Assembly (NCBI RefSeq): GCF_046546475.1
Contig: NZ_JBKGXS010000004.1
Span: forward strand, 298,148-362,147
Reading direction: 5' to 3'
DNA length: 64,000 bases
From: Pseudonocardia phyllosphaerae
GTDB lineage: Bacteria > Actinomycetota > Actinomycetes > Mycobacteriales > Pseudonocardiaceae
The notes under the pieces were generated by a model that was not told the origin of the DNA, did no database searches, and saw only the letters and a list, made by a program, of their open reading frames with translations. This document shows, piece by piece, positions 7,965-15,429 of the stretch; within the stretch, counting starts at the first letter, position 1; each line of letters starts with the position of its first letter. A program made the position numbers and the translations under genes.

Positions 7965-8709
7965 GAGAGATCTGCGCTCCTCGGATGGCGTGCGTGTGAC
8001 CCCCCGAGTGTACGTCGGTCCCCGGCGGCGGCTGCGCGGGTTCCGGGGCGGGTTCCGGCTCGAGGTCCGGTGCGGGGTCCGGCGCGGGCACCGGGTCGGC
8101 GATCTCGAAGTACGCCGGCGACGGTGCCGTGCCGTGCAGTCGCAGGATCCGCACCAGCCGCCGGGACCGGAGCACGAGGGTGTCGCGAACGGCGTCGTTG
8201 TGCACCCGCCGTGCCAGGACGACGAGCTGGGCGGCGTCGGCGAGCTCGACGGCCTGCGCCGGCGGCACCCGATCCGGGTCGATCGTCGACAGTGCCCTGG
8301 TCACGGCCCTGGTCAGGGCGTTTTCCGCGGCCTCGCGGCGTTCCCGGGCGCCTGCCGGGTCGCGGCCGTCGGGGGTGGGTGCCGGCTGCGCCAGGGCGTT
8401 CCGCGCGGCACGGCGCAGGCGCTCCGCCGCCCCGTCGCCGGGGCCGCCGTCGGCCGCCCCGGGCGCGGTCCCGTCGGAGGTGCAGGCCGCGCAGCCGGTG
8501 CTGCCGGCGCTGTCGGCGCTGTCGGCGCTGTCGGCGATCCGCAGGGCGACCTCGGCGCGGCGGGCCAGCGCCCCGGCGAGCCCCGCGCGGGCGGCGTCGA
8601 GCCGGACGTGCAGCCGGTCCAGCCGCCGGGCCCGTGAGAGGCACCACACGGTGAGCACGGCCACGACCAGCAGGACCAGAACGCCGGTCACGGCCGCGAG
8701 CACGCTCAC
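7948..8709 (-). CDS. Membrane-anchored protein of the PIM operon, unknown function
   Basis: 253 residues from a GTG at 8709 that overlaps the pimA stop (GTGA). A single N-terminal helix (about 2-25, AAVTGVLVLLVVAVLTVW) anchors it, followed by a charged, probably helical region (RARRLDRLHVRLDAARAGLAGALARRAEVALRIADSAD), a DSADSADSAG repeat, an alpha-helical middle and a Pro-rich C-terminus. In Mycobacterium tuberculosis the gene at this place (Rv2609c) is a membrane protein described with a Nudix domain; I see no Nudix box (GX5EX7REUXEEXGU) here. Coupling to pimA suggests a role near PIM or envelope synthesis, which is inference. Confidence 0.7.
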   Translation of the reverse strand: MSVLAAVTGVLVLLVVAVLTVWCLSRARRLDRLHVRLDAARAGLAGALARRAEVALRIADSADSADSAGSTGCAACTSDGTAPGAADGGPGDGAAERLRRAARNALAQPAPTPDGRDPAGARERREAAENALTRAVTRALSTIDPDRVPPAQAVELADAAQLVVLARRVHNDAVRDTLVLRSRRLVRILRLHGTAPSPAYFEIADPVPAPDPAPDLEPEPAPEPAQPPPGTDVHSGGHTHAIRGAQISRVRTR

Positions 8710-9848
8710 CGCGCTCCCCCGGCGACGGGTGCGGAGCGGACCGTGCGGGGGTCGGCGGCGGTCGCGGCCCGGTAGACCTGCAGCACGGCGTCGGCGACGA
8801 CCGGCCAGTCGAAGCAGGCGGCGCGGGCCCGGCCGGCGGTGCGCAGCGCGGCACGTTCGCGGTCGTCGCCGAGCACCCGGCCGAGGGCGGCGGCGAGCGC
8901 ACCCGGGTCGCCCGGCGGGACCAGCACCCCGGCCGGAGGGTCGCCGAGCACCGCGCGGAAGGACTCGATGTCGCTGGCCACCACCGGGGTGCCGGCCGCC
9001 ATCGCCTCGGTGAGCACCATGCCGAAGCTCTCGCCGCCGCGGTGCGGGGCGCAGAACACGTCGGCCGAGCGCAGCGCAGCGGCCTTGGTCGGCTCGTCGA
9101 CGGCGCCGAGCACATCGACCCGGGGGGCCAGGTCGGGTCCGGCGGCCCGGAGCAGCGCACGGGCGTCGCCGGGCCCGACGACGAGCAGCCGCACGTCCGG
9201 CGGCAGGCGGCGCAGCGCGTCGAGCAGGACGGCGGCGCCCTTGCGGGGCTCGTCGAACCGCCCGACGAACCCGACGGTGCGTCCGGGCCGGTGCAGGCGG
9301 GGCCCATCGGCGAACGCGGGCACATCGACGCCGTTGGGGATCTCGGTGGCGTCCCCGCCGAGGTGCTCGACCTGCACGCGGCGGGCGGTGTCGGAGACCG
9401 CGATCCGGGCGGTGACCTTCTCCATCAGCGGCCGCAGGACCCCGCCGAACGCGACGAGCGCCCGCGAGCGCGGGGTGGCGGTGTGGAAGGTGGCGACGAC
9501 CGGGCCGCGGGCGGCGAGCAGGGCCAGCGCCGAGACGCTGGCCGTCGTCGGCTCGTGCAGGTGCAGGACGTCGAACTCGTGCGTGGCCAGCCAGCGTCGC
9601 ACCCGGCGCCATGTGACCGGCCCGAACGTCACGCGGGCGACGGATCCGTTGTAGGGCACGCCGAGCGCGCGTCCGGTCGAGGTCACCGAGTCGGTCGTCG
9701 CGGTCGGCCCGGTGGCGGGGGCGAGGACGTGCACGACGGCGCCGCGAGCGCGCAGCGCGCGCGCCAGGTCGAGGACATGGCGCTGCACGCCGCCGGGCAC
9801 GTCGAGCGAGTACGGGCAGACCATGCCCACCCGCAGCGGCGTGCTCAC
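8706..9848 (-). CDS. pimA: Phosphatidylinositol alpha-mannosyltransferase PimA
   Basis: 380-residue GT4 glycosyltransferase with a GT-B fold. It starts (GTG) LRVGMVCPYSLDVPGGVQRHV, the family N-terminal glycine-rich loop that binds the acceptor, and has the GT4 EX7E pair E273 and E281 in the GGESFGMVLTEAMAAGTP block. PimA moves the first mannose from GDP-mannose to phosphatidylinositol on the inner face of the membrane. The assignment is strengthened by the flanking acyltransferase and pgsA. The GTG at 9848 overlaps the acyltransferase stop. Confidence 0.93.
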   Translation of the reverse strand: MSTPLRVGMVCPYSLDVPGGVQRHVLDLARALRARGAVVHVLAPATGPTATTDSVTSTGRALGVPYNGSVARVTFGPVTWRRVRRWLATHEFDVLHLHEPTTASVSALALLAARGPVVATFHTATPRSRALVAFGGVLRPLMEKVTARIAVSDTARRVQVEHLGGDATEIPNGVDVPAFADGPRLHRPGRTVGFVGRFDEPRKGAAVLLDALRRLPPDVRLLVVGPGDARALLRAAGPDLAPRVDVLGAVDEPTKAAALRSADVFCAPHRGGESFGMVLTEAMAAGTPVVASDIESFRAVLGDPPAGVLVPPGDPGALAAALGRVLGDDRERAALRTAGRARAACFDWPVVADAVLQVYRAATAADPRTVRSAPVAGGAR

Positions 9849-10777
9849 CGGGTCCCGCCGATCGGCTGGAGCATGTGCCAGTCCTGCGGGCGCCGGGCGA
9901 GCAGGACGCCGAACGCGTCGGCGAGCTCCTGCACCGCCTCGGCCACCCCGGCCCGGGACGGCTCCGTCCCGACCGCGATCTCCGGAGCGACCTCGACGCC
10001 CCAGGCGTCGCCGGTGAAGAACGGGCACACCGGGTGCAGCGCGGCACCGGTGAGCGCGGCGAGGCGCACCGGTCCGGACGGGAGCCGCGCCGGGCCGCCG
10101 AGGAACTCCACCTCGGGCCCGGTACCGGAGAGGTCGCGGTCGGCGACCAGGCAGACGACCCCGCCGGAGCGCAGCCGGGCGGTGAGCGCGCGGTGCGCGG
10201 CGCGGGCGTCGTCGGCGGGGACGATCTCGAACCCGAGCGTGCGCCGGTAGGCCGCGAAGCGCCGGAACAGCGACTCCGGGCGCAGCCGCTGCACGACGGT
10301 CGTCATGGCCGGGTCGAGGCCGCGCCGGGCCAGCTCCCGCACCAGATAGACGCCGGCGACGTCCCAGTTCCCGGCGTGCGGCAGCGCGTACAGCACGCCG
10401 CGGCCGGCCTGCACCGACGCCAGGGACTCCTCGATGCCGTGCACGTGCGGGGCCATCGCGGCGTGCACCGCGGCCGGGTCGAGCGCGGGCAGGGTGAACG
10501 CCTCGCGCCAGTAGCGGGCGTAGCTGCGCATCCCGCGGCGGACGAGGTCGTCGAGCTCGGCGGGGGGCACGTCCGGCCGGAGCCGGGCGAGGTTGGCACG
10601 CAACCGCCGGACCCCGGCACCGTCGCGGCGGACGGCGAGATCGGCGCCTGCGTCGAACGCGCGGGCGACCAGCGCGTCGGGCAGCCGGGACAGCCACGCC
10701 CACCCGGCCGTGTACCCGGCGGCGGCGAGCCGGTCCCGCAGCCGCTCCCCCGGCGGCGCGCCCGGCCGCTCAGCCAC
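9845..10777 (-). CDS. patA: Phosphatidylinositol mannoside acyltransferase (LpxL/HtrB superfamily)
   Basis: 310 residues. The HX4D acyltransferase motif is at H134-D139 (HAGNWD), inside the LpxL/HtrB lysophospholipid acyltransferase fold. By family and synteny with Rv2611c it acylates the 2-linked mannose of PIM1/PIM2 on the cytoplasmic side of the membrane. Its stop overlaps the pimA start (4 bases) and its ATG at 10777 overlaps the pgsA stop (8 bases), so pgsA, this gene and pimA form one coupled unit. Confidence 0.92.
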   Translation of the reverse strand: MAERPGAPPGERLRDRLAAAGYTAGWAWLSRLPDALVARAFDAGADLAVRRDGAGVRRLRANLARLRPDVPPAELDDLVRRGMRSYARYWREAFTLPALDPAAVHAAMAPHVHGIEESLASVQAGRGVLYALPHAGNWDVAGVYLVRELARRGLDPAMTTVVQRLRPESLFRRFAAYRRTLGFEIVPADDARAAHRALTARLRSGGVVCLVADRDLSGTGPEVEFLGGPARLPSGPVRLAALTGAALHPVCPFFTGDAWGVEVAPEIAVGTEPSRAGVAEAVQELADAFGVLLARRPQDWHMLQPIGGTR

Positions 10778-11387
10778 CGCGCTCCGCCCGGCGCGCGCTC
10801 GTGCGGACCGACCAGATCCGCTGGGCCAGGGTGACCACGGTGCCGACGGCCAGCGCGACCAGCGCGACGGTCAGCGCCCACGGCACCCCGACACCGGCGA
10901 GGAACGCGCCGAGCAGCGCGAAGATCAGGCGCTCGGCGCGTTCGACCAGGCCGCCCTCGGCGGTCAGGCCGACGCTCTCGGCGCGCGCCTTGACGTAGGA
11001 CACGATCAGGCCGCCGACCAGGGACACCAGCGCCGCGGCGCCGGCGAGGGGCTCGTTCCCCCCGGTCAGGGTCCACCAGGCCAGGGCACCGAGGACGGCG
11101 CCGTCGACCATCCGGTCGCAGGTGGAGTCGAGCACGGCACCGAACGGCGTCGAGTAGCCGCGGGCGCGGGCCATCGCCCCGTCGATCAGATCCGTGAGCA
11201 CGAACAGCGTGACCAGCACCGATCCGACGATCAGCCGGCCCGTCGGCAGCAGGCCCACCGCCGAGGCGATCGCCGCGACCGTGCCCACGACCGTGACCGT
11301 GTCCGGGTCGACACCGCGTGTGACCAGCCCCCGCCCGACGGGGTCGGTGAGCCGGTTCACGGCTCCGCGGGCGAACAGGTTGAGCAT
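10770..11387 (-). CDS. pgsA: Phosphatidylinositol phosphate synthase (CDP-alcohol phosphatidyltransferase)
   Basis: 205 residues, six predicted helices. The complete CDP-alcohol phosphotransferase signature is present: D66xxD69G70xxAR(74)x8G83xxxD87xxxD91. In mycobacteria and relatives the enzyme at this locus joins CDP-diacylglycerol and inositol 3-phosphate to give phosphatidylinositol phosphate, the precursor of PIMs. The order pgsA, acyltransferase, pimA places it at the head of the pathway. ATG at 11387. A remnant gene separates it from the HIT gene upstream. Confidence 0.94.
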   Translation of the reverse strand: MLNLFARGAVNRLTDPVGRGLVTRGVDPDTVTVVGTVAAIASAVGLLPTGRLIVGSVLVTLFVLTDLIDGAMARARGYSTPFGAVLDSTCDRMVDGAVLGALAWWTLTGGNEPLAGAAALVSLVGGLIVSYVKARAESVGLTAEGGLVERAERLIFALLGAFLAGVGVPWALTVALVALAVGTVVTLAQRIWSVRTSARRAERGG

Positions 11388-11448
11388 CGTGGGCGGCGCT
11401 CCCGCAGCAGGACGAGGTGACGTCCGATCACCCTAGTCCGGCGCCGGA

Positions 11449-11749
11449 TCAGGGCGCCGACGAGTGCGGGCCCGTGGCCAGTGCGGCGAGGCCGGCGTAC
11501 AGATCGCCGGCGTCGGTCCCGCGCACGAGGTTCTGCATGACGATCATCCCGGGCATCAGCGTGGTGAACGCGCGGGCCACCGCGTCCGGGCTCGTGGCCG
11601 GTGCGACCAGGCCCGCCTCGGCCCAGCGGCGGGCCAGGCAGGCGAAGCGCTCCCCGACCGCGTCGTAGTAGGACGCGACCTGCGGCTGCGGCTCTACACC
11701 CTGGAGTCGCACGGCCCGGACCTCGCTCCGGACACCGGGGACCCGTGGC
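11449..11749 (-). pseudogene. TetR-family regulator remnant (C-terminal domain only)
   Basis: On the minus strand after the HIT stop, about 75 codons read as a typical TetR ligand-domain ending: VASYYDAVGERFACLARRWAEAGLV, then SPDAVARAFTTLMPGMIVMQ, then DAGDLYAGLAALATG. No DNA-binding helix-turn-helix is present. Upstream the frame runs straight into the HIT coding sequence; the only nearby start is a GTG at 11712, which would give 87 residues. A stretch this size normally needs about 110 more N-terminal residues. It interrupts the otherwise conserved HIT-pgsA junction. A short expressed protein cannot be excluded. Confidence 0.65.
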
Positions 11750-12295
11750 TCAGACCGGCGGTACCCACGCCTCGGCCAGCTGGCGCCGGGTCTCGGCCAG
11801 CAGCTGCGGGATGACCTTCGTCTGCCCGACGACCGCGATGAAGTTCGCATCGCCGCCCCACCGCGGCACGACGTGCTGGTGCAGGTGGTCGGCCAGCGAC
11901 CCGCCGGCGACGGTGCCCAGGTTCAGCCCCACGTTGAACGCGTGCGGCGCCGCGACCTTCTTCATCGTCACCACGGCCTGCCGGGTGAACGTCATCAGCT
12001 CGGCGGCCTCGGCGTCGGTGAGGTCCTCCAGCTCCGCGACGTGCCGGTAGGGCAGCACCATCAGGTGCCCCGGGTTGTACGGATGCAGGTTGAGCAGCGC
12101 GAACACCGTGTCACCCCGGGCGACGACGAGGTTGTCCTCGTCCTGGGAGGGGTCGGCGCCGATCCGGCAGAACGGGCAGCCGGAGTCGGCGGCCGTCTTG
12201 ATGTAGGCGAGCCGGTGCGGCGTCCACAGCCGGGCGAACCCGTCCGGGGTCCCGACGCCCTCCTGCGGCACCCACTCCGGCTCCTGCTGCCCCAC
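11750..12295 (-). CDS. HIT-domain nucleotide hydrolase (Ap4A-type)
   Basis: 181 residues with an N-terminal CPFCRI zinc-type pair and the HIT active-site motif HLHQHVVPRW. Family members act on dinucleoside polyphosphates or nucleoside phosphoramidates through the middle histidine of HxHxH. The Mycobacterium protein at the same place (Rv2613c, next to thrS and pgsA) is an Ap4A phosphorylase, so that activity is the best guess. It lies 103 bases after thrS on the same strand, with hairpins between. Confidence 0.9.
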   Translation of the reverse strand: MGQQEPEWVPQEGVGTPDGFARLWTPHRLAYIKTAADSGCPFCRIGADPSQDEDNLVVARGDTVFALLNLHPYNPGHLMVLPYRHVAELEDLTDAEAAELMTFTRQAVVTMKKVAAPHAFNVGLNLGTVAGGSLADHLHQHVVPRWGGDANFIAVVGQTKVIPQLLAETRRQLAEAWVPPV

Positions 12296-12311
12296 CGGTC
12301 CGATCCTAGTC

Positions 12312-12391
12312 GGGCGGGGCCGCGACCCCGCCCACCCCGCGGCACTGCCCGCCCCGGAGCGGACCCCGGGGCCGGAGTGGCCGGCCCCGGG
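12312..12391 (-). terminator. Two strong hairpins between thrS and the HIT gene
   Basis: Just past the thrS stop the arms CCCGGGGCCGG (12365-12375) and CCGGCCCCGGG (12381-12391) form a perfect 11-bp stem with a 5-base loop. A second perfect 8-bp stem, GGGCGGGG/CCCCGCCC, lies at 12312-12333. No T-tract follows. They probably end or attenuate thrS transcription, so the HIT gene may have its own promoter. Confidence 0.55.
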
Positions 12392-12398
12392 CGCAGGA

Positions 12399-14465
12399 TC
12401 AGGCGGGCAGGAAGGTCTCGGCGTCCGGCGAGACGTTGGTGCGCGACCGGACCCAGTCGACGATCGCGGTGACGGCCTCGTCGACGCCGATCCCGTTGCG
12501 CTGCGAGCCGTCCCGGAACCGGAAGCTGACCGCGCCTGCCTCGACGTCGCGGGCTCCGGCGAGCAGCAGGAACGGCACCTTCTGCAGCGTGTGGGTGCGG
12601 ATCTTCTTCTGCATCCGGTCGTCGCCGGAGTCGACGTCGATCCGGATCCCCTGCTTGCGCAGCCGGGCGGCGATCTCGCGGACGTAGTCGTCCTGGGTCT
12701 CGGTGACCGGGATGCCGACGACCTGCACCGGGGCCAGCCAGGCCGGGAACGCGCCGGCGTAGTGCTCGGTGAGGACGCCGAAGAACCGCTCGATCGACCC
12801 GAACAGCGCGCGGTGGATCATCACCGGACGCTGCCGGGAGCCGTCCGGCGCGGTGTACTCCAGCTCGAAGCGGTCCGGGAGCATCAGGTCGACCTGGATG
12901 GTCGACATCTGCCAGTAGCGGCCGATCGCGTCGCGGGCCTGCACCGAGATCTTCGGCGCGTAGAACGCGGCGCCGCCCGGGTCGTCGTAGAGCTCCAGGC
13001 CGAAGCTCTGCGCGGCCTCGCGCAGCGCCTCGGTGGCCTCGGCCCACGACTCGTCGGAGCCGATCGACTTCTCGGGGTTACGGGTGGAGAGCTCCAGGTA
13101 GAAGTCGTCGAGGCCGTAGTCGCGCAGCAGGTCCAGCACGAACTGCAGCAGCGACCGGATCTCGCCGGGCATCTGCTCGCGGGTGCAGTAGATGTGCGCG
13201 TCGTCCTGGGTGAAGCCGCGGGCGCGGGTCAGGCCGTGCACGACGCCGGACTTCTCGTAGCGGTAGACGGTGCCGAACTCGAACAGCCGCAGCGGCAGCT
13301 CCCGGTAGGACCGCCCGCGCCCCGCGAAGATCAGGTTGTGCATCGGGCAGTTCATCGGCTTGAGGTAGTAGTCGACCGCCGGGCGCTTGAGCTCGCCGTC
13401 GGCGGTGTACTCCGCGTCGAGCTGCATGGGCGGGTACATGCCGTCGGCGTACCAGTCCAGGTGCCCGGACTTCTCGAACAGCTGTCCCTTGGTGGCGTGC
13501 GGGGTGTAGACGAACTCGTAGCCCGCCTCGGTGTGCCGCTCGCGGGAGAGGTCCTCGAGCTCCTTGCGGACGATGCCGCCCTTGGGGTGGAAGACCGGCA
13601 GGCCGGAGCCGATGTCGTCGGGGAAGCTGAACAGGTCCAGCTCCGCACCGAGGCGACGGTGGTCGCGGCGCTCGGCCTCGGCGAGGCGCTCCAGGTACTC
13701 GTCCTGGGCCTCCTGGGACTCCCAGGCGGTGCCGTAGATCCGCTGCAGCTGGGCGTTGTCCTGGTCACCGCGCCAGTACGCGGCCGCGGAGCGGGTGAGG
13801 GTGAACGCCGGGATGTGCTTGGTGGTCGGCAGGTGCGGGCCGCGGCACAGGTCCGACCAGACGGTCGCGCCGGTGTGGGCGTGCACGTTGTCGTAGGCGG
13901 TCAGGTCGCCGGAGGCGTCGACCTCCATGACCTCGGCGTCGTCGACGCCGGCGTCGCCTGCGCTGCTCTTGAGGTCGACCAGCTCCAGCTTGTACGGCTC
14001 CTCCGCCAGCTCGGAGCGGGCCTCGTCGGTGCTCGCGTAGTCGCGGCGGGCGAACTTCTGCCCGGACTTGATGATCTTCTTCATCGCCGACTCGATCTTC
14101 TTCAGATCCTCGGGCGTGAAGGGGGTGTCGACGTCGAAGTCGTAGTAGAAGCCGTCGGCGACCGGCGGGCCGATGCCCAGCTTCGCCTTCGGGAACAGCT
14201 GCTGGACCGCCTGGGCGAGCACGTGGGCCGCCGAGTGGCGGATGACGCTGCGCCCCTTCTCGGTGTTGGCCGGGACGGGGACGACCTCGGCGTCGGCGTC
14301 CGGGGTCCAGGAGAGGTCGCGCAGCCGGCCGTCGGCGTCCTCGACGACGACGATCGCCTCGGGCCCGCTCGTCGGCAGGCCGCCCTCCCGGACGCGCGCG
14401 CCGGCGGTCGTCCCGGCCGGCACCCGGATCGGGGCGGACGCGGGCGGGGCGGGCGGTGCGGACAC
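12399..14465 (-). CDS. thrS: Threonine--tRNA ligase
   Basis: Class II aminoacyl-tRNA synthetase charging tRNA-Thr. From the GTG at 14465 it has 688 residues, matching actinobacterial ThrS. Order: TGS domain, editing domain (HVLAQAVQQLFPKAKLGIGP and the FYYDFD motif), catalytic core, anticodon-binding domain. The zinc ligands are C373 (MNCPMHN), H424 (DDAHIYC) and H551 (VMIHRALFGSIERF), with spacing like E. coli C334/H385/H511. The frame is open further upstream to 14543, but that part crosses a duplicated leader and lacks family similarity, so GTG 14465 (VSAPPAPP) is preferred. Confidence 0.96.
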   Translation of the reverse strand: MSAPPAPPASAPIRVPAGTTAGARVREGGLPTSGPEAIVVVEDADGRLRDLSWTPDADAEVVPVPANTEKGRSVIRHSAAHVLAQAVQQLFPKAKLGIGPPVADGFYYDFDVDTPFTPEDLKKIESAMKKIIKSGQKFARRDYASTDEARSELAEEPYKLELVDLKSSAGDAGVDDAEVMEVDASGDLTAYDNVHAHTGATVWSDLCRGPHLPTTKHIPAFTLTRSAAAYWRGDQDNAQLQRIYGTAWESQEAQDEYLERLAEAERRDHRRLGAELDLFSFPDDIGSGLPVFHPKGGIVRKELEDLSRERHTEAGYEFVYTPHATKGQLFEKSGHLDWYADGMYPPMQLDAEYTADGELKRPAVDYYLKPMNCPMHNLIFAGRGRSYRELPLRLFEFGTVYRYEKSGVVHGLTRARGFTQDDAHIYCTREQMPGEIRSLLQFVLDLLRDYGLDDFYLELSTRNPEKSIGSDESWAEATEALREAAQSFGLELYDDPGGAAFYAPKISVQARDAIGRYWQMSTIQVDLMLPDRFELEYTAPDGSRQRPVMIHRALFGSIERFFGVLTEHYAGAFPAWLAPVQVVGIPVTETQDDYVREIAARLRKQGIRIDVDSGDDRMQKKIRTHTLQKVPFLLLAGARDVEAGAVSFRFRDGSQRNGIGVDEAVTAIVDWVRSRTNVSPDAETFLPA

Positions 14466-14480
14466 GGTGCGGCCTCCAGG

Positions 14481-14514
14481 GCTGTCTCTGCTGTGACGCT
14501 GTCTCTGCTGTGAC
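14481..14514. repeat. Exact tandem duplication of 17 bases in the thrS leader
   Basis: GCTGTCTCTGCTGTGAC occurs twice head to tail (14481-14497, 14498-14514), ending 16 bases before the thrS start codon. It may be a recent slippage duplication; it could change leader structure or start-region access. Confidence 0.8.
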
Positions 14515-14656
14515 GGATGCGCCCCGGACCCGGAACCTCGCACGTGCGCGCACGCTCCCGGGCGATACGGAGCTCCCCACGATGCTAGTCGGGGTGCACG
14601 AACGGCTTTCGGGCGCCGTGCCCACCGGCCGTTCCACCACGGCCGCCGCGGCGGGC

Positions 14657-15058
14657 ATGATCACCCACGTGACCGACAGCGCGACCGACCGCAGTGCCGC
14701 CGCCCGGTTCCGGGCCGCCGTCGAGGCCGGGGACATCGACGCCGCCGTCGAGACCTGTGCCGACGACGTCGAGTTCCGCTCCCCCGTCGTCCACCGCCCG
14801 TACCAGGGGAAGGAGCCGCTGCGCGCGATCCTGCACGCGGTGTTCTCGGTGTTCTCCGGGTTCCGCTACGTCGCCGAGTACGACGGCCCGGACGGGCACG
14901 TGCTCGAGTTCGCCGCGCACGTCGGCGACCGCGAGACCCAGGGCATCGACCTGATCCGGGAGTCCGGCGGGCAGGTCCGCGAACTGACCGTCATGGTGCG
15001 CCCGCTGTCCGCGGCCGAGGAGCTCCGCGACCGGATGGCGCCGCTGCTCGGCGCCTAG
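14657..15058 (+). CDS. NTF2/SnoaL-like small protein
   Basis: 133 residues with the NTF2-like pattern: an N-terminal helix (AAARFRAAVEAGDIDAAVETCADDVEFRSPVVHRPYQGKEPL), then beta-strands ending in GQVRELTVMVRPLSAAEEL. SnoaL-like folds cover polyketide cyclases, isomerases and many proteins of unknown role; residues here do not select one. A second start, GTG at 14669, is possible. It is divergent from thrS and has no clear operon partner. Confidence 0.75.
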   Translation: MITHVTDSATDRSAAARFRAAVEAGDIDAAVETCADDVEFRSPVVHRPYQGKEPLRAILHAVFSVFSGFRYVAEYDGPDGHVLEFAAHVGDRETQGIDLIRESGGQVRELTVMVRPLSAAEELRDRMAPLLGA

Positions 15059-15429
15059 AGACCCCCGTTCGGCGCGGTACGCCCGTTCGGCGTGCCGGGC
15101 GGATCCGCCGGTCGGCCGCCGGGCGCTGGGCCGACGGCGCGTCGTCGCAGCCGGACGCCCGTTCCTCGACGCGACGGGGGCACCCGCCCGCCCCGCAGGC
15201 CACGGCAGGCACGATGACGGGCGAGGTGCGCTCCCCGCTGCTCCCCTGTCGCGCCGTCACGCTGTGCCGCATGCCTCCCCCGCGTGCGGACATTCGAGTG
15301 ATGTCGATCAGGTGGGCACACCGCAACACGGACGTAACTCGTTGGTGTCGTGGATCCACCCCCGGGATCCGCGACCGGACCCCACCGGAACCCCGGCCGG
15401 ACACGGCCGGACCGTGAGAGGAGAGGCGG
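15059..15429. other. Intergenic region upstream of the PBP1A gene
   Basis: 371 bases. Open frames here are high-GC artefacts without a plausible start or family match. The PBP1A promoter must lie here, but I cannot place convincing -35/-10 hexamers. The ribosome site GGAGAGG is at 15420-15426. Confidence 0.5.

Noticed and set aside
14466..14580. T-box or attenuator in the thrS leader
   Set aside because: No T-box sequence or specifier structure is visible; only the 17-bp duplication.
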